Shown here piece after piece: positions 1 to 10,704 of a stretch of DNA of 64,000 nt. Position 1 is the stretch's first letter. The number at the start of each line of letters is the position of its first letter. This DNA is from Nannobrachium achirus (Eukaryota; Chordata; Actinopteri; Myctophiformes; Myctophidae), in the NCBI GenBank assembly GCA_963921795.1, contig OY997651.1, forward strand, positions 55,395,142-55,459,141, read 5' to 3'. Made by a program: the position numbers and the translations under genes. The notes under the pieces were generated by a model, which saw only the letters and a list, made by a program, of their open reading frames with translations, did no database searches and was not told the origin of the DNA.

Positions 1-1981
1 GAGGATTCCTGGTGCGCTTAGAGACAGAGTGGTGGAGGAGTTCCACTGCATGGTGAATAGACTGAGTGGTGGAGGAATTACACCGCATGGTGAAAATGGG
101 TGTCATAACAAGGCAGAGCCAACAGAGTGGGTCACTAGTATGGTTACTGTGGTCACCCCTAAGAAAATCTGTATTTGCATGGACACAAACGACTTAGGGT
201 GAATGAAGCTACTAAACGGGAGCACTATCCATTACTGACTGTTGAGGAAGTAGTTTCCTGTATGCCAAATGCCAAGTATTTCTCAGTACTAGACGCTAAT
301 AAAGGGTTTTGGCAAAACACATTAGATGAAGAGAGTTCAAAGCTCTGCACCTAATACCCCAATCGGACAGTACTGGGTTCCTGCAGTTACCGTTTGGTAT
401 CTGTTCAGCACCCAAGGTGTTCCAGAGGGCCATTGCACATATGATAGAGTTGTAAACATCATGCTTGTGTGGGGAGACTCTGTAGAGGAACATGACCACA
501 GGCTGAGATTGCTATTGGAGAGAAAATAACTTAAAGCTCAACAGAGATAAATGCACAACCAGGACAACTGAAATAAAGTACATCGGACACAAACTCAGTG
601 CCAGTGGACTGAAACCGGATGAGGAAAAAATCAGAGCAGTGACACATTCCTAACCTGTCAGAGTGGCACTGGGAGGAACCACAACAGAGGAGTTTTGAGC
701 AACTCAAACAGCTGGTCACCAATGCTCCGATGTTAAAGTTTTATGATGTGAACAAACCAGTTACTCTGTCAGTAGACACCAGCTCAGAAGGCATCAGAGC
801 AGTCCTACTACAGGAGGGACAGCCAGAAGCGTGTGCGTCACAGGCACTCTGCAGTGACTGTCAGAGCCGTTATGCGCAAATAGAAAAATAGCTACTTGCC
901 ATTGTCTATGGATTTGAGAAGTTTCAGATCTGCATCGGCAGACGACCCCGAAATGCAGTTACTAAAAAACATTACAAGAACGGAGTGCAGTTAAGTACCA
1001 AAAGCAATGCAGCCTTATTGGACCTTTAGGGATGAAATCACTCACACCTCAGGGCTGATGTTTAAAGGAGCCAAGCTCATTGTTCCAACTCAGATGAGAC
1101 AGGAAATGCCGAACAAAATACATGAGTCACATCTTGTAAAAAAAGAGCCAGAGACATTCTGTATTGGCCACACATATCTTCACAAATTGAGGAAATGGTG
1201 TCTCAATGTGCCACGTGCAATGAGAACCATAACAGCAACCCGAGACGAGAAAGCCGTTGCTCTCACACCCCCTACCTCACAGACCATGGGAGAAAGTAGG
1301 GACTGATCTCTTTCATTTTTGAGGATCTGACTTTCTACTGTGTGTGGATTATTTCTCTAAGTTCCCAGAAATCGTGAAGCTAAAAAATACCACCAGTAAC
1401 AGTGTCATAGTAGCACTGAAATCAATATTTTCTAGGCAAGGTATCTGTGATCTGTTGATTTCTGATAATGCTCCTCAGTATTCTAGTGCTGAGTTTAGAG
1501 ATTTTGCAAAAAAAAAGTGGGAATTCACAGACCTCACGTCCAGTCCTTGTCATGCCCAATCAAATGGTCAAGCGGAAATGGCAATACAGTTAAAAACTTG
1601 CTGGAGGGTGTAGGATTATCACCAGCACAGCTGCTAATGGGGAGGCAGCTAAAAGGAAAATGTACAACTTGAAGCACCCTGCTTACTCCAGAGGGGTCTG
1701 ACCAGGTACGCAGCAAGCTGAGAGAATAACAGGATAAGCACGAACTGTACTTCGACAGGCAAACCAAGAACCTGTCTGATTTGCAAGCAGGAGACAATGT
1801 CAGGATGCAAAGAGGAAAGACCTGGCAGCCAGCTGTGGTTCTGCAGAGACATGAGCTGCCGAGATCCTTTGTTATCCGTACACCTGATGGGAGACAGTAC
1901 AGGAGAAACCCCAACATCTGAGGCCAACTAGTGAGGAAACCTTTCCTGCCACTAACGAACATGACATTGTTCAGGACATTG
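1..1981 (+). mobile_element. Ty3/gypsy pol remnant, copy 1
   Basis: This is a dead LTR-retrotransposon polyprotein. In order it holds reverse transcriptase (about 196-530, with YFSVLDANKGFW), RNase H (about 735-895, LSVDTSSEG), the integrase zinc region (about 1100-1240) and the integrase core (1335-1610, with VDYFSKFPEI and ISDNAPQYSS). A tail at 1620-1925 matches other copies. A TAA at 352-354 breaks RT in frame. The catalytic DD box is deleted near 450-460, and further deletions lie near 648 and 930. It cannot make active enzyme. Domain order RT-RH-IN fits Ty3/gypsy rather than Ty1/copia. The window starts inside the element, so gag and protease are not seen here. Confidence 0.9.
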
Positions 1982-1986
1982 ATTGA

Positions 1987-2162
1987 ATGATGTCATATAT
2001 TGTGCCTCATGGGCACCCGTAGGCAACCTACACTTAAAGGCAGTGTTGTGCAGTGTTCAGTAGATCATGTTGGTATTATGAAATGAATGAATGCTACCCT
2101 GTATGCTACGCTGCTATGAGAAGTAAACTCACTCGGCTATAAAGTCTCGTCAATATCTTACA
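1987..2162 (+). repeat. Putative 3' LTR of gypsy copy 1
   Basis: This block follows the integrase tail, begins TGATGTCATAT and ends TCTTACA, and carries a TATA-like CTATAAAG near 2136. The same block recurs after gypsy copies 2 to 4, and in part at 20725 and 42636. The boundaries are inferred from TG...CA ends and are approximate. Confidence 0.55.
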
Positions 2163-2535
2163 AAGACGAAGTTGCTTATTAGGGTTTCAGTGTGTTCATG
2201 TGAGGTCATTATAATGCTGTCCTACTCCATCCAAAGCCGTGTTCACACGGAAGGAAGAAGTTCTGTCTGATATGGTCAGAAAGAAGTGGATTTCTGAAAA
2301 CCCAAAAAAGAAATTGTGTCTAGTTAGAAAGGAGAAAGCGGACGTTGAAAACAGCCGACTGAGTACAGAGCTCACATTTTGCAGTGGAGAATCAAGAGTT
2401 TATTTGTCATTCTCAGTGTCATGGATAGAGAGAGTTACATCACTTACGTCGACTCCCATAGTAAGTGTGGAAAGCCTATTTACTCTATGGTGGGAAGCTA
2501 ACTTAGCCTATAGCTTACCGGAGCCTGTTCTCATT

Positions 2536-2737
2536 CGAGCCTCTGCCCCGTCCGCCCCCATTAATTTTTCACTCGCTGGTAAGTAGACTAAATCATGTCT
2601 TTTTCACACTTTTAATAATGTTATTTACCTTAGAGAGGCCCGTGAATGCATTAATATGGTGAAAAAGACGTGATATGGTCAACTTACCAGCGAATTAATG
2701 ACTCGGCTAAAATGGGGGCGGACGGGGCAGAGGCTCG
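2536..2737. mobile_element. Foldback MITE-like element, copy 1
   Basis: The outer arms are inverted: CGAGCCTCTGCCCCGTCCGC at 2536 and its complement ending at 2737. A second inner pair shares CGCTGGTAAGT and GTCTTTTTCAC. The third and fourth copies of the host block (49.3 and 52.3 kb) lack it, so it inserted into the cysteine-cluster fragment before units 1 and 2 separated. No TSD could be fixed. Confidence 0.6.
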
Positions 2738-3011
2738 CTAGGACTTTGGGAGGTTTGGGAGAGTGGCTGTTTGTTATAACATAAAAAATAATTATTGGCA
2801 TTGTCCATGTTCAAAGCAAAGAAACACCTGTGCTCATAAGTCAATAGCAACATGGCACTTGTATCAGACCCGACCTGAAATCTTCCTAAAGGTTTGTTCT
2901 ACATACAGTGACGTGTTTGACACTTTTCAAGAATTGGCTCCTGAAGGTCACAGTACTGAGCTGCTTTGACCTCACTGGTCAATTATGTTAGCAGCAAGAA
3001 ATTGCCAGCTG

Positions 3012-3060
3012 TACTGTACTGTACTGTACTGTACTGTACTGTACTGTACTGTACTGTACT
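3012..3060. repeat. (ACTGT)n microsatellite
   Basis: A pentanucleotide array of about ten units. The orthologous arrays differ in length: about four units near 25217, and longer, interrupted arrays at 49657 and 52636. Confidence 0.9.
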
Positions 3061-3341
3061 GCCACCTGATGTGTCTTCACCACATAAAGTAATGCCAAAG
3101 GATGCATGTTCCCAGACTGAAGAGAGACCACCAAAGTGCTTCATACCTCTTGAGAACTTTTGCACTGTCTGCCCTGGCAGATTCCTCTCTCAGATCCGAT
3201 GTTGATAACCCACAAAGCCAACATAGTGACATACAGTGCCATATTAAAGAGTATGTTTAGTTCATGAATACATTATTGATCCTTTAATTGGTTCTTTTGC
3301 TCAATTCAATGTAGCAATAGTTATTCACTCTTCCTTTGTGT

Positions 3342-3509
<168 letters not shown>

Positions 3510-3651
3510 ATATCCAATCAATACCATCCTTAATACATACTTGTATTTTTGCAGATGTGTCCACGTACTGCAAAAGGTGTGGGATTTGTGGTAATTTCTT
3601 CCGTTACCAAGAATGGACAGAGGAGCTGCACAACTTTGATGATCACACCAT

Positions 3652-3730
3652 CCTGTCCCTGCACCTTTGATGATCACACCATCCTGTCCCTGCACCTTTG
3701 ATGATCACACCATCCTGTCCCTGCACCTTT
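3652..3730. repeat. Short tandem repeat TTTGATGATCACACC..
   Basis: A unit of about 34 bp containing GATGATCACACCATCCTGTC is repeated three times inside the third block of the cysteine-cluster fragment. The 25.6, 50.3 and 53.3 kb copies have two units. Confidence 0.8.
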
Positions 3731-3847
3731 GCCTTTTCTTGAGGCAGTCTGTCAGGGTAATCTACTGTACACTTAAGGCACTGATGAAGCTTTAACCACT
3801 TTAGGCCAGATCCATATTCGGTGGGGGACGTTGGCTAGAGATAACCT

Positions 3848-3900
3848 ATCTGCAAGCTTGCAGGGCGTTGATTTGCTGTGAGCTTGAAGATCGGCTATTT
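3848..3900. repeat. Micro-palindrome family, degenerate copy
   Basis: Left arm ATCTGCAAGCTTG, right arm GTGAGCTTGAAGATCGGCTA, loop about 20 nt. It is orthologous to 25773-25830, 50470-50527 and 53433-53490. Confidence 0.7.
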
Positions 3901-4016
3901 TTTTGCAGAGACGTTTGGTATAATGGGGGGTGGGGTCCAAGTACTGTAAGTAACTGTACCTTTGTACTAAGAGTCCTGGGTTTGATACGTCCATCCATTT
4001 AATAAAGGGTTTTAAG

Positions 4017-4487
4017 TAGCTCCTTTCGGAACCCCTCACTCCACTGCTCCGAGATGGGGTTCCTACTGATCGCATGCCGGAATCCTGCGGCTGGATCGCC
4101 AATCCGCCGTTAGCGAACACTTCTTACCTTTGGTGAACACTCTATCCAAAAAGTGACGGGTCTCTGTTAATCTATAATCGTTTTACTTCTTTAAGGTGGA
4201 AGAAACTCGAAGCACTGGGGTGAAATAAAGACTTTATATCGCTCAGATGGTCAGCCGGTTCTGTGTTTTCCCCGTTGTGTAACTTGTGTATATACCACGT
4301 GACCAGGGGAGGCAGTAATGTTTTCCTATGCGGCCGCAACTTCCGGAATGTCTAAAAACACAGAACCGGCTGATCTTGTTCGCTAACGGCGGATCGGCGA
4401 TCCAGCCGCAGGATTCCGGCATACGACCAGTAGGAACCCCATCTCGGAGCTGCGTAGCAGTGGAGTGAGGGGTTCCGAAAGGAGCTA
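4017..4487. mobile_element. MITE with ~100-bp terminal inverted repeats
   Basis: The ends read TAGCTCCTTTCGGAACCCC and its complement. The arms match over about 100 bp (4017-4115 against 4378-4487). An inner inverted pair contains AGCCGGTTCTGTGTTTT (near 4253) and its complement (near 4355). Unit 2 (about 25905) lacks the segment. TA flanks both ends, which would fit a TA-target element. No coding sequence is seen. Confidence 0.7.
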
Positions 4488-4689
4488 GGTATTAAATATT
4501 TCATACATACATTCATTTAATAGACATGACGCATCATGAACAATTTTAATGAGTCAGTGATGATGCATGGATTTGGATAGCACATCTTTATGAGCAAGCA
4601 GTGAATGGAGAAATCTCATTCTTCCTAATAGTTTTATGTCCATAGAAAAGTCTTTCACTCTTTAATTTCAGAATCAGTAACCCTTCAGA

Positions 4690-4845
4690 CATTCCAGGAA
4701 ACAGACTGGTAGACATGTTCCACTCCGAGGCGGCTGAGGATATAAAGTAAAGGATGTTAAGGCAGACATGTGTAGCTCCTTGAAAGACCCTGACATCCAG
4801 GGGCGTCAATTGGGTATGGCAGGGGTATGCAGCTGCCATACCCTG
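4690..4845 (+). other. Conserved block with QKTFQE-like reading and small hairpin, copy 1
   Basis: A block present in four copies (also 25928, 50620 and 53583). The other copies read VQKTFQEPDWFHSETAEDV. In copy 1 it is shifted by indels. It ends in a hairpin GGGTATGGCAG...CTGCCATACCC (4812-4843). It may be a further exon of the cysteine-cluster element, but this is not established. Confidence 0.4.
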
Positions 4846-5134
4846 GGTCCAGGGGGGGAAATGAAAGTTACTTTTAAATATACATCCATGAATGTCTCTT
4901 TGTCTATCTGTGCTGGTTATTATGTTGTTAAACTACAGTAAAATAACTACAAATGCAAAATGTAACAAAATGGACACTTTAACAAGGTATTATAATTATA
5001 TTCTCCACACTTGTATTCTCCCCATCTTGACAAAATGGTATATTCCCAGTTTCCGCAGGTCAGCTGCACAGGTGCAATGCATTATTGTTAATTGTGGCAC
5101 GTTTACTAACATGTCAAGTTTAGCTGCATTTGAA

Positions 5135-5400
5135 CAACCGTTCCAGGCTGCCATACGCCCCCTTTCGCCAGGGGGGAGGCAGTATAGAAACCAGGACTAC
5201 TGCATGTTTTTGTGAGGGTATCTACCCTAGGAGACACGGGGAGAACATGCAAACTCCACACAGAAAGGCCCTTTCGCCAACCCCACCTAGGGTGTGGGCG
5301 CTGATGGCGCGGAGGAGGAATCACGCCGACAGCGTCCCCTGGCAGGAATCTAACCCAGGACCTTCTAGCTATGAGGCGACAGTGACCGCTGGGGGAAAAA
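5135..5400 (-). mobile_element. V-SINE/DANA-like SINE, unit 1
   Basis: In reverse orientation it reads a tRNA-like head with the B-box-like AGGTCCTGGGTT, then the body with GAGTTTGCATGTTCTCCCCG. It is the complement of the SINE at 9012-9300. These motifs are typical of the tRNA-derived V-SINE superfamily of fishes. The remaining ORFs across it are spurious. Confidence 0.75.
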
Positions 5401-5465
5401 AACAGGCGACCTCATTCATTTAAATGTCCAACACATTCTCACCCCCAAGGTGTCAGGCACCTGAT

Positions 5466-5790
5466 GCCCTGTCATGTACCCTACTGCGTCACAGCAGGGG
5501 ACGCCACGGGTATGCCTACTGCTTCAAGTATGGGACGCTTTGGGTATGCCCAGTGGTCTAAGATTTGAGTATGCCCAGTGGCGGGACGGCTCTCTACTCT
5601 TATTTACATTTCACAACACACACAGCAAGAGCACTTGTTACTACTTTTGGTCAAAGTGGGGATCGAACCGGCGACATTGGGATCCATACTTCCCCTTTTT
5701 GGAAAAGTTAGTGTTAACATTTCAGTGCTTTTAGAAAATATACAGATACATAATCGTTTGCAGCAGGATTTCACATGAAGCTGAGTTAGA
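5466..5790. repeat. Dispersed repeat with tRNA-like box, copy 1
   Basis: The repeat carries GGGGATCGAACCGGCGAC, which in reverse is a tRNA B-box-like sequence, followed by a body with CAGCAGGATTTCACATGAAG. It recurs at 26696-27020, 28589-28920 and 40990-41330. It is probably a tRNA-related SINE. The 66-86 aa ORFs in it are reading through repeat. Confidence 0.55.
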
Positions 5791-6002
5791 ATTGCATCCT
5801 TTCCCAAAAGGCTTTGTCGGTCTGTCGGTCTGTCGGTCGGTCGGTCGGTCCCTCTTTTCCTCAGTGTGCCTGTGTTTGCCTCTGACTGCTCATCTGCCCC
5901 TCCCTTCCCTTGCTCGGCTGATTGCCTTGAGTGCCGTCACCTGTACAGGACCAGCTGAGTTGAGTTGGCTGACGAGCTGCTGACACTATAAATTCCTCAG
6001 CC

Positions 6003-6016
6003 CATCTACAAGCTCA
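6003..6016 (+). repeat. Micro-palindrome half-site
   Basis: Left arm CATCTACAAGCTCA without a matching right arm nearby. Confidence 0.5.
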
Positions 6017-6080
6017 GAAACATTTCCAGCTGCTCAGCCTATACAATCCTGTGTGTTCATGTGTTAGTTCAGTGCCATAC

Positions 6081-6107
6081 TAGTGAAAACAGCCGATCTA
6101 CAAGCTC
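6081..6107 (+). repeat. Micro-palindrome half-site
   Basis: The left arm begins TAGTGAAAACAGCCGATC, as at 40725, and runs to CAAGCTC. No full right arm follows. Confidence 0.65.
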
Positions 6108-7733
6108 TTGATCCCACGAGCTATACCAGCTGGAGTCTTGCACTCCTGCCAGCGTCACGCTTGCCGGACAGGTCAAAGGAGAGAGGCCAGACTAAGATTG
6201 ATCCATCCCCCCCCCCCCCCACCCCCCCCCTTCCTTGCATTCTGATTTTCATTGCGGGTCTGGCAGAACCAGGTGACCTGGTCTAGTTTCTCAAGATTTC
6301 TCTCCTTTTCCCTTTTTTCTTCTCCGTTAGAGTCATGTGTTCCCCAGCGAGTCCGAAGCGCGTCAGGGGCGTGAAGCAGGGTGGGTGAGAACGGGCTGAA
6401 ATGTTGCGTGCCTTCATTGCTGTCTTCTGTGAAGGAATGTGTGGCAGCATTCCACAGCTATTGTCTATAGGCGATAATTAATCGTCAGCCGCTGCCCAGT
6501 TTGTCAGTTTCTCTGCATTCAAATGCAAAGCTAAAGGCAATCAATCCGAACCAGTTCCTACAAAGTCTCGCCAACTATTTAGAAAGGTGATTCAGTGATA
6601 AACTGCTTAAAGATCTCATCGTTCTGGATCAAAACACCTGGCCTTTATCCCCCTAACCCATGCTTTGGTGAGTCACAAGTGAAACGGCTCTGCATTTATG
6701 CAATGAAAGAATTAGTTGAGGAGCCACAAAGTGAACCTGAAAGCCTAAAGCCACTAATACAATGCATGAAGACCATCCCTTGCAGCACAGCAGAGAGTGA
6801 AAGAGCTTTCAGTCTTATGAACCTTATATGCACTGACAGGATATATTGCATGTTGTTGTCCAATGTAAGTAATTTGATGGTGATCAATGAAAATGGTCCC
6901 CTGTAACCAGTGTTGGGCAATATTACTTAGGAGAGTAATCGTTACTTATTACTTATTACTCCTTGGAAAAAGTAATAATATTATATTACTTATTACTTGG
7001 AATCAAGAGTAATATGATATATAGTAAGTTATATTACTTTTTTTTATTTTTTTTTATTGCAAAATCTGTTTAGACAGCTCCTTTTAGAACTGAATCCAAT
7101 TTATTCGAACAATAAGAGTCTCTGGGATGCGATTAAAGAAATTATAATTGCAGGCTTTGTAATTAATTAATCTCAATTAATCACATTTTAATCACACATC
7201 AATATTTGACCTGGGAACAGTTAGAAACTTTTTTAATGGATTTTGGTATAGGCCTATAAGCGAATCAATTAATAATTAAGACATAATATATAACCCAACC
7301 CGAATTGCTTATTTTTTATTACATTTAAAACTCTCAGCTCTGTTGAAGACCCCTGCCTATATTATTCTTAAATAATAGGCTACATATTTTCTTTTCTGCC
7401 TAAAAAGTTTAGGCTATTTTAGACGTGAGGTGCAGGGGCTCTGGGTGTTCCCACTAAGGAAAGTAGGCTTTCAACTCCCTAAAACCGTCTATTTCGGTGA
7501 GTAGTTTTACATTTTACAACAGACATGAGCAGTATCGCTTTGGAGGCCGGACGCGACCGGACGCCGTGTGGTCGGAAAAATTCCCACACGGACGCACGGA
7601 CGGCACCGAACGGTGCACGACCGTGTAAACGCGTGCGTCAATAAATGACCGTCCGCCCGGAAAAGAAAATCCCAAAGCACCACTGGACATGAGGCTTATT
7701 GGGCTCAGACAGTGGAGGCTACGTAGCCTTTAC

Positions 7734-7819
7734 ATTAAGACGCATTCTGCCGAGACTTTCGCATTGTGACATTCGCCCCAATGTCACAATGCGAAAGTCT
7801 CGGCAGAAAGCGTCTTAAT
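7734..7819. repeat. Near-perfect 86-nt hairpin
   Basis: Arms of 40 nt (7734-7773 and 7780-7819) pair with one mismatch around a 6-nt loop CGCCCC. The arm begins ATTAAGACGC and ends TTGTGACATT. Weaker pairing continues outward through GGCTAC motifs. It lies inside the hAT element. Confidence 0.95.
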
Positions 7820-8121
7820 ATAAGGCTAGAGGCTACGCTAACTGGCTAACAGCAGCAACTCAGTCCGCAGTGGTCCACGGTGGTCCCGCTGAGCTCACGG
7901 ACCCCTCCGCGGCGGAGTCGGGCGGACCCCCGCGCGACGGACCCCCCCGCGACGGACCCCTCCGCGGCCGAGAGGAGTGCTTGTAGATTGTAAATGTCCC
8001 ATTCATGTAAGCGCGTCGCACGCTATGCTCTCTCTGTGACTGTGACAGGCAGCGCAGCGCTGACACTGGACTGGTCTCATGACATAAGCCACGTCATAAC
8101 TGTGCGCACTGCGCAAATGAC

Positions 8122-8179
8122 TGATCTACAAGCTACATCGCATCTCTGTAGATGTATGTTGATGTCTTGTAGATCTGTT
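8122..8179. repeat. Micro-palindrome, inside hAT element
   Basis: Left arm GATCTACAAGCTAC, right arm CTTGTAGATCTG, with a GC/AT-mixed loop that includes CATCGCATC. It sits inside the 6908-8355 element. Confidence 0.7.
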
Positions 8180-8635
8180 CTTTTTCGGCAATCGGCTAAA
8201 ATGGCTAGTAACGGAGTAGCGAGGCTTTTATTTTGCGGAGTAAAGCGTTATATATTACCATTTTTTTTAGAGTAATACCTTACACTACTCGTTACTGGAA
8301 AAAGTAATAATATTACAGTAATATATTATTAGTAATTCGTTACTGCCCAACACTGCCTGTAACTAGTTTCCAGCCAACACACTATGTCAAAACATGGATG
8401 GCGCAGCATCGTTCTAATAATAGTTAATCTGTAATAGATACAGGATTAATCACTGTATATCTGATAAGCCTCATCAGCATAACAATACTTGCACTCTTAC
8501 ATGGTAGCATTGAAAATGCTAAAAGCAGCTCCAAAGTGGTAGAGTTACAGGGTGATTAACATTAGAAGCACAACACATATTGTAATTGTACCCAGTCTTA
8601 CTGCATGCTCTCACTTATATGTGTGTATAGGGGAG

Positions 8636-9698
8636 AACGGGGTAAGATGAACCACTTTTTGCTTAAGTTGCCCTGGAAGCAAGACAAAGTGACATGGCAG
8701 TAAAATCAAAACATCTAGACATATTTCAGGATGTCTTCTATCATTTGAAATTAAGAGTTAGCATCTATGAAAAAGGGCCATAAAAATATGACTTATGTGG
8801 CTCAACTTCCCCCAGGTTAGGGGTAAGTTGATCCAAGTCAAGGGGTAAGTTGCCCCACATGGTATTCTTAACTTTAACAGTTTAAACTTGAACAAATAAT
8901 GTATTTACTTATCAGAAATATTTTAATAACACATTTCCCTTTTGCAAATAGTCCTATTTATTTTCTTACGGTTATTTAATCCTTAAGAAAAACTATTAAA
9001 CCCAATTAAATAGGGGGCCACGGTGGTGCAGTTGGCAGCACTGTCGCCCCGCAGCTAGAAGGTCCTGGGTTCGATTTCCGCCGGGGAAGCTGTGGGCGCT
9101 GGGGGCGGGTTCTCTCCTCCGCGTCATCAGCGCCCACACCCTAGGTGGGGTTGGCGAAAGATCCTTTCTGTGATGAGTTGCATGTTCTCCCCCCGTCTCC
9201 TAGGGTAGATACACAAACATGCAGTAATCCTGGTCTCAATAATGCCCTCCCCCTGGCCAGCCAGGGCACCTGATGGAGGGGAAAGGAACTGGTTGGAATA
9301 ACGTGTTCCTTCCACTGTCCATACCGGGGAAATCCCCCCTGTCAGGTGAAAATAAACAACTTGGACTACTCATGCATTGAAGGAAGCATGAGGTCAGTCT
9401 GTTGTCTCCCCAGGCACGGAAGAGGGAGAGCAGAGCCCAGGATTACATAGCTTAGACAATTGGCACTGGGTGAAAAAAATGGGTTACAAAATTGTGGCAT
9501 AGAAAGTAAAAAAACAATTAAATAAAATGTTATTCAGAACCTTTTAATATTTGCAACTTCTCTTAAAAGAGTGTATTCATCAAAATGAAAGATCATTCAG
9601 CATAATTTGAGTAGCAAAGACCGAATAAAAAATATGAATGGTGATTCACATAGTTCAATTTACCTCAAGGCATTTGGTTCATCTTGCCCCACGCGCAA
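8636..9698. mobile_element. TIR element GGGGTAAGATGAACCA, unit 1
   Basis: The left end has GGGGTAAGATGAACCA and the right end TGGTTCATCTTGCCCC (9668-9695). The inside repeats GGGGTAAGTTG motifs and has no ORF. It is interrupted by a SINE at 9012. The paralogue is at about 31500-32425. The superfamily is not determined; exact ends and TSD were not fixed. Confidence 0.55.
9012..9300 (+). mobile_element. V-SINE/DANA-like SINE
   Basis: The tRNA-like head shows an A-box-like GGTGCAGTTGGCAGCACTG and a B-box-like GGTTCGATTTC. The body has CTAGGTGGGGTTGGCGAAAG and GCATGTTCTCC. It is inserted into the 8636-9698 element. Confidence 0.8.
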
Positions 9699-10221
9699 GC
9701 TTAATGCGTCAGGCTGATATTTAGCCAAATAATGGCCCATCAGATCAGAAGAATACAGTAGAATCAGATCAGAAGAATACAGTAGAAATAATATTATGTC
9801 CTATTAGGCCTATACATTAAACCACATCAAAGCCAACTGATTTTTACACATGTTGGCAAACATTTTATATGAATTGCAAGAATGAAATAAGTAGACAAAT
9901 TCAAACTTTGGGCACACATTTATTGTGCACATACTGCACTCACACTGACAACACATACATACAAGAAAAAGGTGCATAGCCAGCTTAGAATAATAAATGT
10001 ATAAATGCTTCATATTTCTTTTCTGATAAGGGGTCACGCCTCTCACACAAATGGACATGCATTGATCCCAAAACCCCCCAAGTTACTTCACACGTCAACA
10101 ACTTTTTGGAGCTGTGTGGAACACAAGCTCCCCATAGGCAGCAATGTGTGTCCTCACCAGAGTCTCACCAGAGTCTGTGTCCAGTCAAGAATGAACAGGA
10201 TCTGCGCATGCACGGCTTTAC

Positions 10222-10254
<33 letters not shown>

Positions 10255-10256
10255 AC

Positions 10257-10303
<47 letters not shown>

Positions 10304-10350
10304 CTCGAACGACCGAACGAACACATGGAGAAGAGAACGTGGCAATTAGC

Positions 10351-10368
10351 AAATCTACAAGCTCACAG
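10351..10368 (+). repeat. Micro-palindrome half-site
   Basis: Reads AAATCTACAAGCTCACAG; no right arm. Confidence 0.6.
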
Positions 10369-10438
10369 ACTTTACCACACACCCGCGCGCGTGCACACAC
10401 GGCTCAAACGACCGAACACAGAGAACGTAGCAAGTAGC

Positions 10439-10470
10439 AAATCTACAAGTTCACAATGAGTCGCATCCCG
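10439..10470 (+). repeat. Micro-palindrome half-site
   Basis: The left arm ATCTACAAGTTCAC is followed by AATGAGTCGCATCC, the same core motif as the full copy at 28335. Confidence 0.65.
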
Positions 10471-10671
10471 GCAGAAATTGTGTTCACAGTGAGTGCAGCC
10501 TGTGTCGACAAGCCAAGCGCATCTCTCACTCTCCCCAAGCCTGCCCTGCATTCCTCCCTGACCCCCCCCCCCCCCCCCCCCCCCCCCCCCACCCCCACCC
10601 CACACACACACACACACCCACCCACCCACACGCTCGAATGACGAACGAACACACGGAGAGGAGAACGTAGC

Positions 10672-10704
10672 ACATCTACAAGCTCACAATGCGTTGCATC
10701 CCAG
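10672..10704 (+). repeat. Micro-palindrome half-site
   Basis: The left arm CATCTACAAGCTCAC is followed by AATGCGTTGCATCCC. It keeps left arm and core but not the right arm. Confidence 0.65.

Larger units (their letters stand above)
5810..6283. other. Unit-1-specific segment with GTCG repeats and two hairpin half-sites
   Basis: This segment is absent from unit 2, where the flanks join near 27035. It holds a (GTCG)n run at 5817-5849, two half-copies of the micro-palindrome (6003 and 6081), and a C-tract near 6207-6229. No coding sequence is recognised. Confidence 0.5.
6908..8355. mobile_element. Non-autonomous hAT element, 1448 bp
   Basis: The ends are CAGTGTTGGGCA and its exact complement. 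The flanks are an 8-bp duplication CCTGTAAC at 6900-6907 and 8356-8363. The paralogous site near 29687 has a single CCTGTAAC, so it is an empty site. TIR and 8-bp TSD identify a hAT element. The inside has no transposase. It carries a GC-rich middle, a near-perfect hairpin (7734-7819), GACGGACCCC repeats near 7915-7965 and one copy of the micro-palindrome (8122-8179). Confidence 0.93.
6595..8427 (+). pseudogene. hAT transposase C-terminal fragment, split by insertion
   Basis: The reading at 6690-6905 contains CSTAESERAFSLMN, the conserved core of the hAT C-terminal dimerisation region, and continues at 8364-8427 with THYVKTWMAQHR before a stop. A 1448-bp hAT element (6908-8355) separates the two parts. 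The upstream transposase is missing. The style is that of KIAA1586-like hAT proteins. Unit 2 has the paralogue at 29464-29706 without the insertion. Only the last ~110 residues are represented. Confidence 0.75.
10225..10704. repeat. (CA)n / C-tract cluster with three hairpin half-sites
   Basis: CA tracts (10225-10301, 10601-10630) and a 29-bp C-tract (10562-10590) alternate with three copies of a unit containing GAACGTAGCA and a micro-palindrome left arm (10351, 10439, 10672). The unit appears to have been tandemly triplicated. Confidence 0.8.

Noticed and set aside
3012-3060. Direct repeats resembling a CRISPR array
   Set aside because: Pentamer microsatellite with no spacers, in a vertebrate genome.
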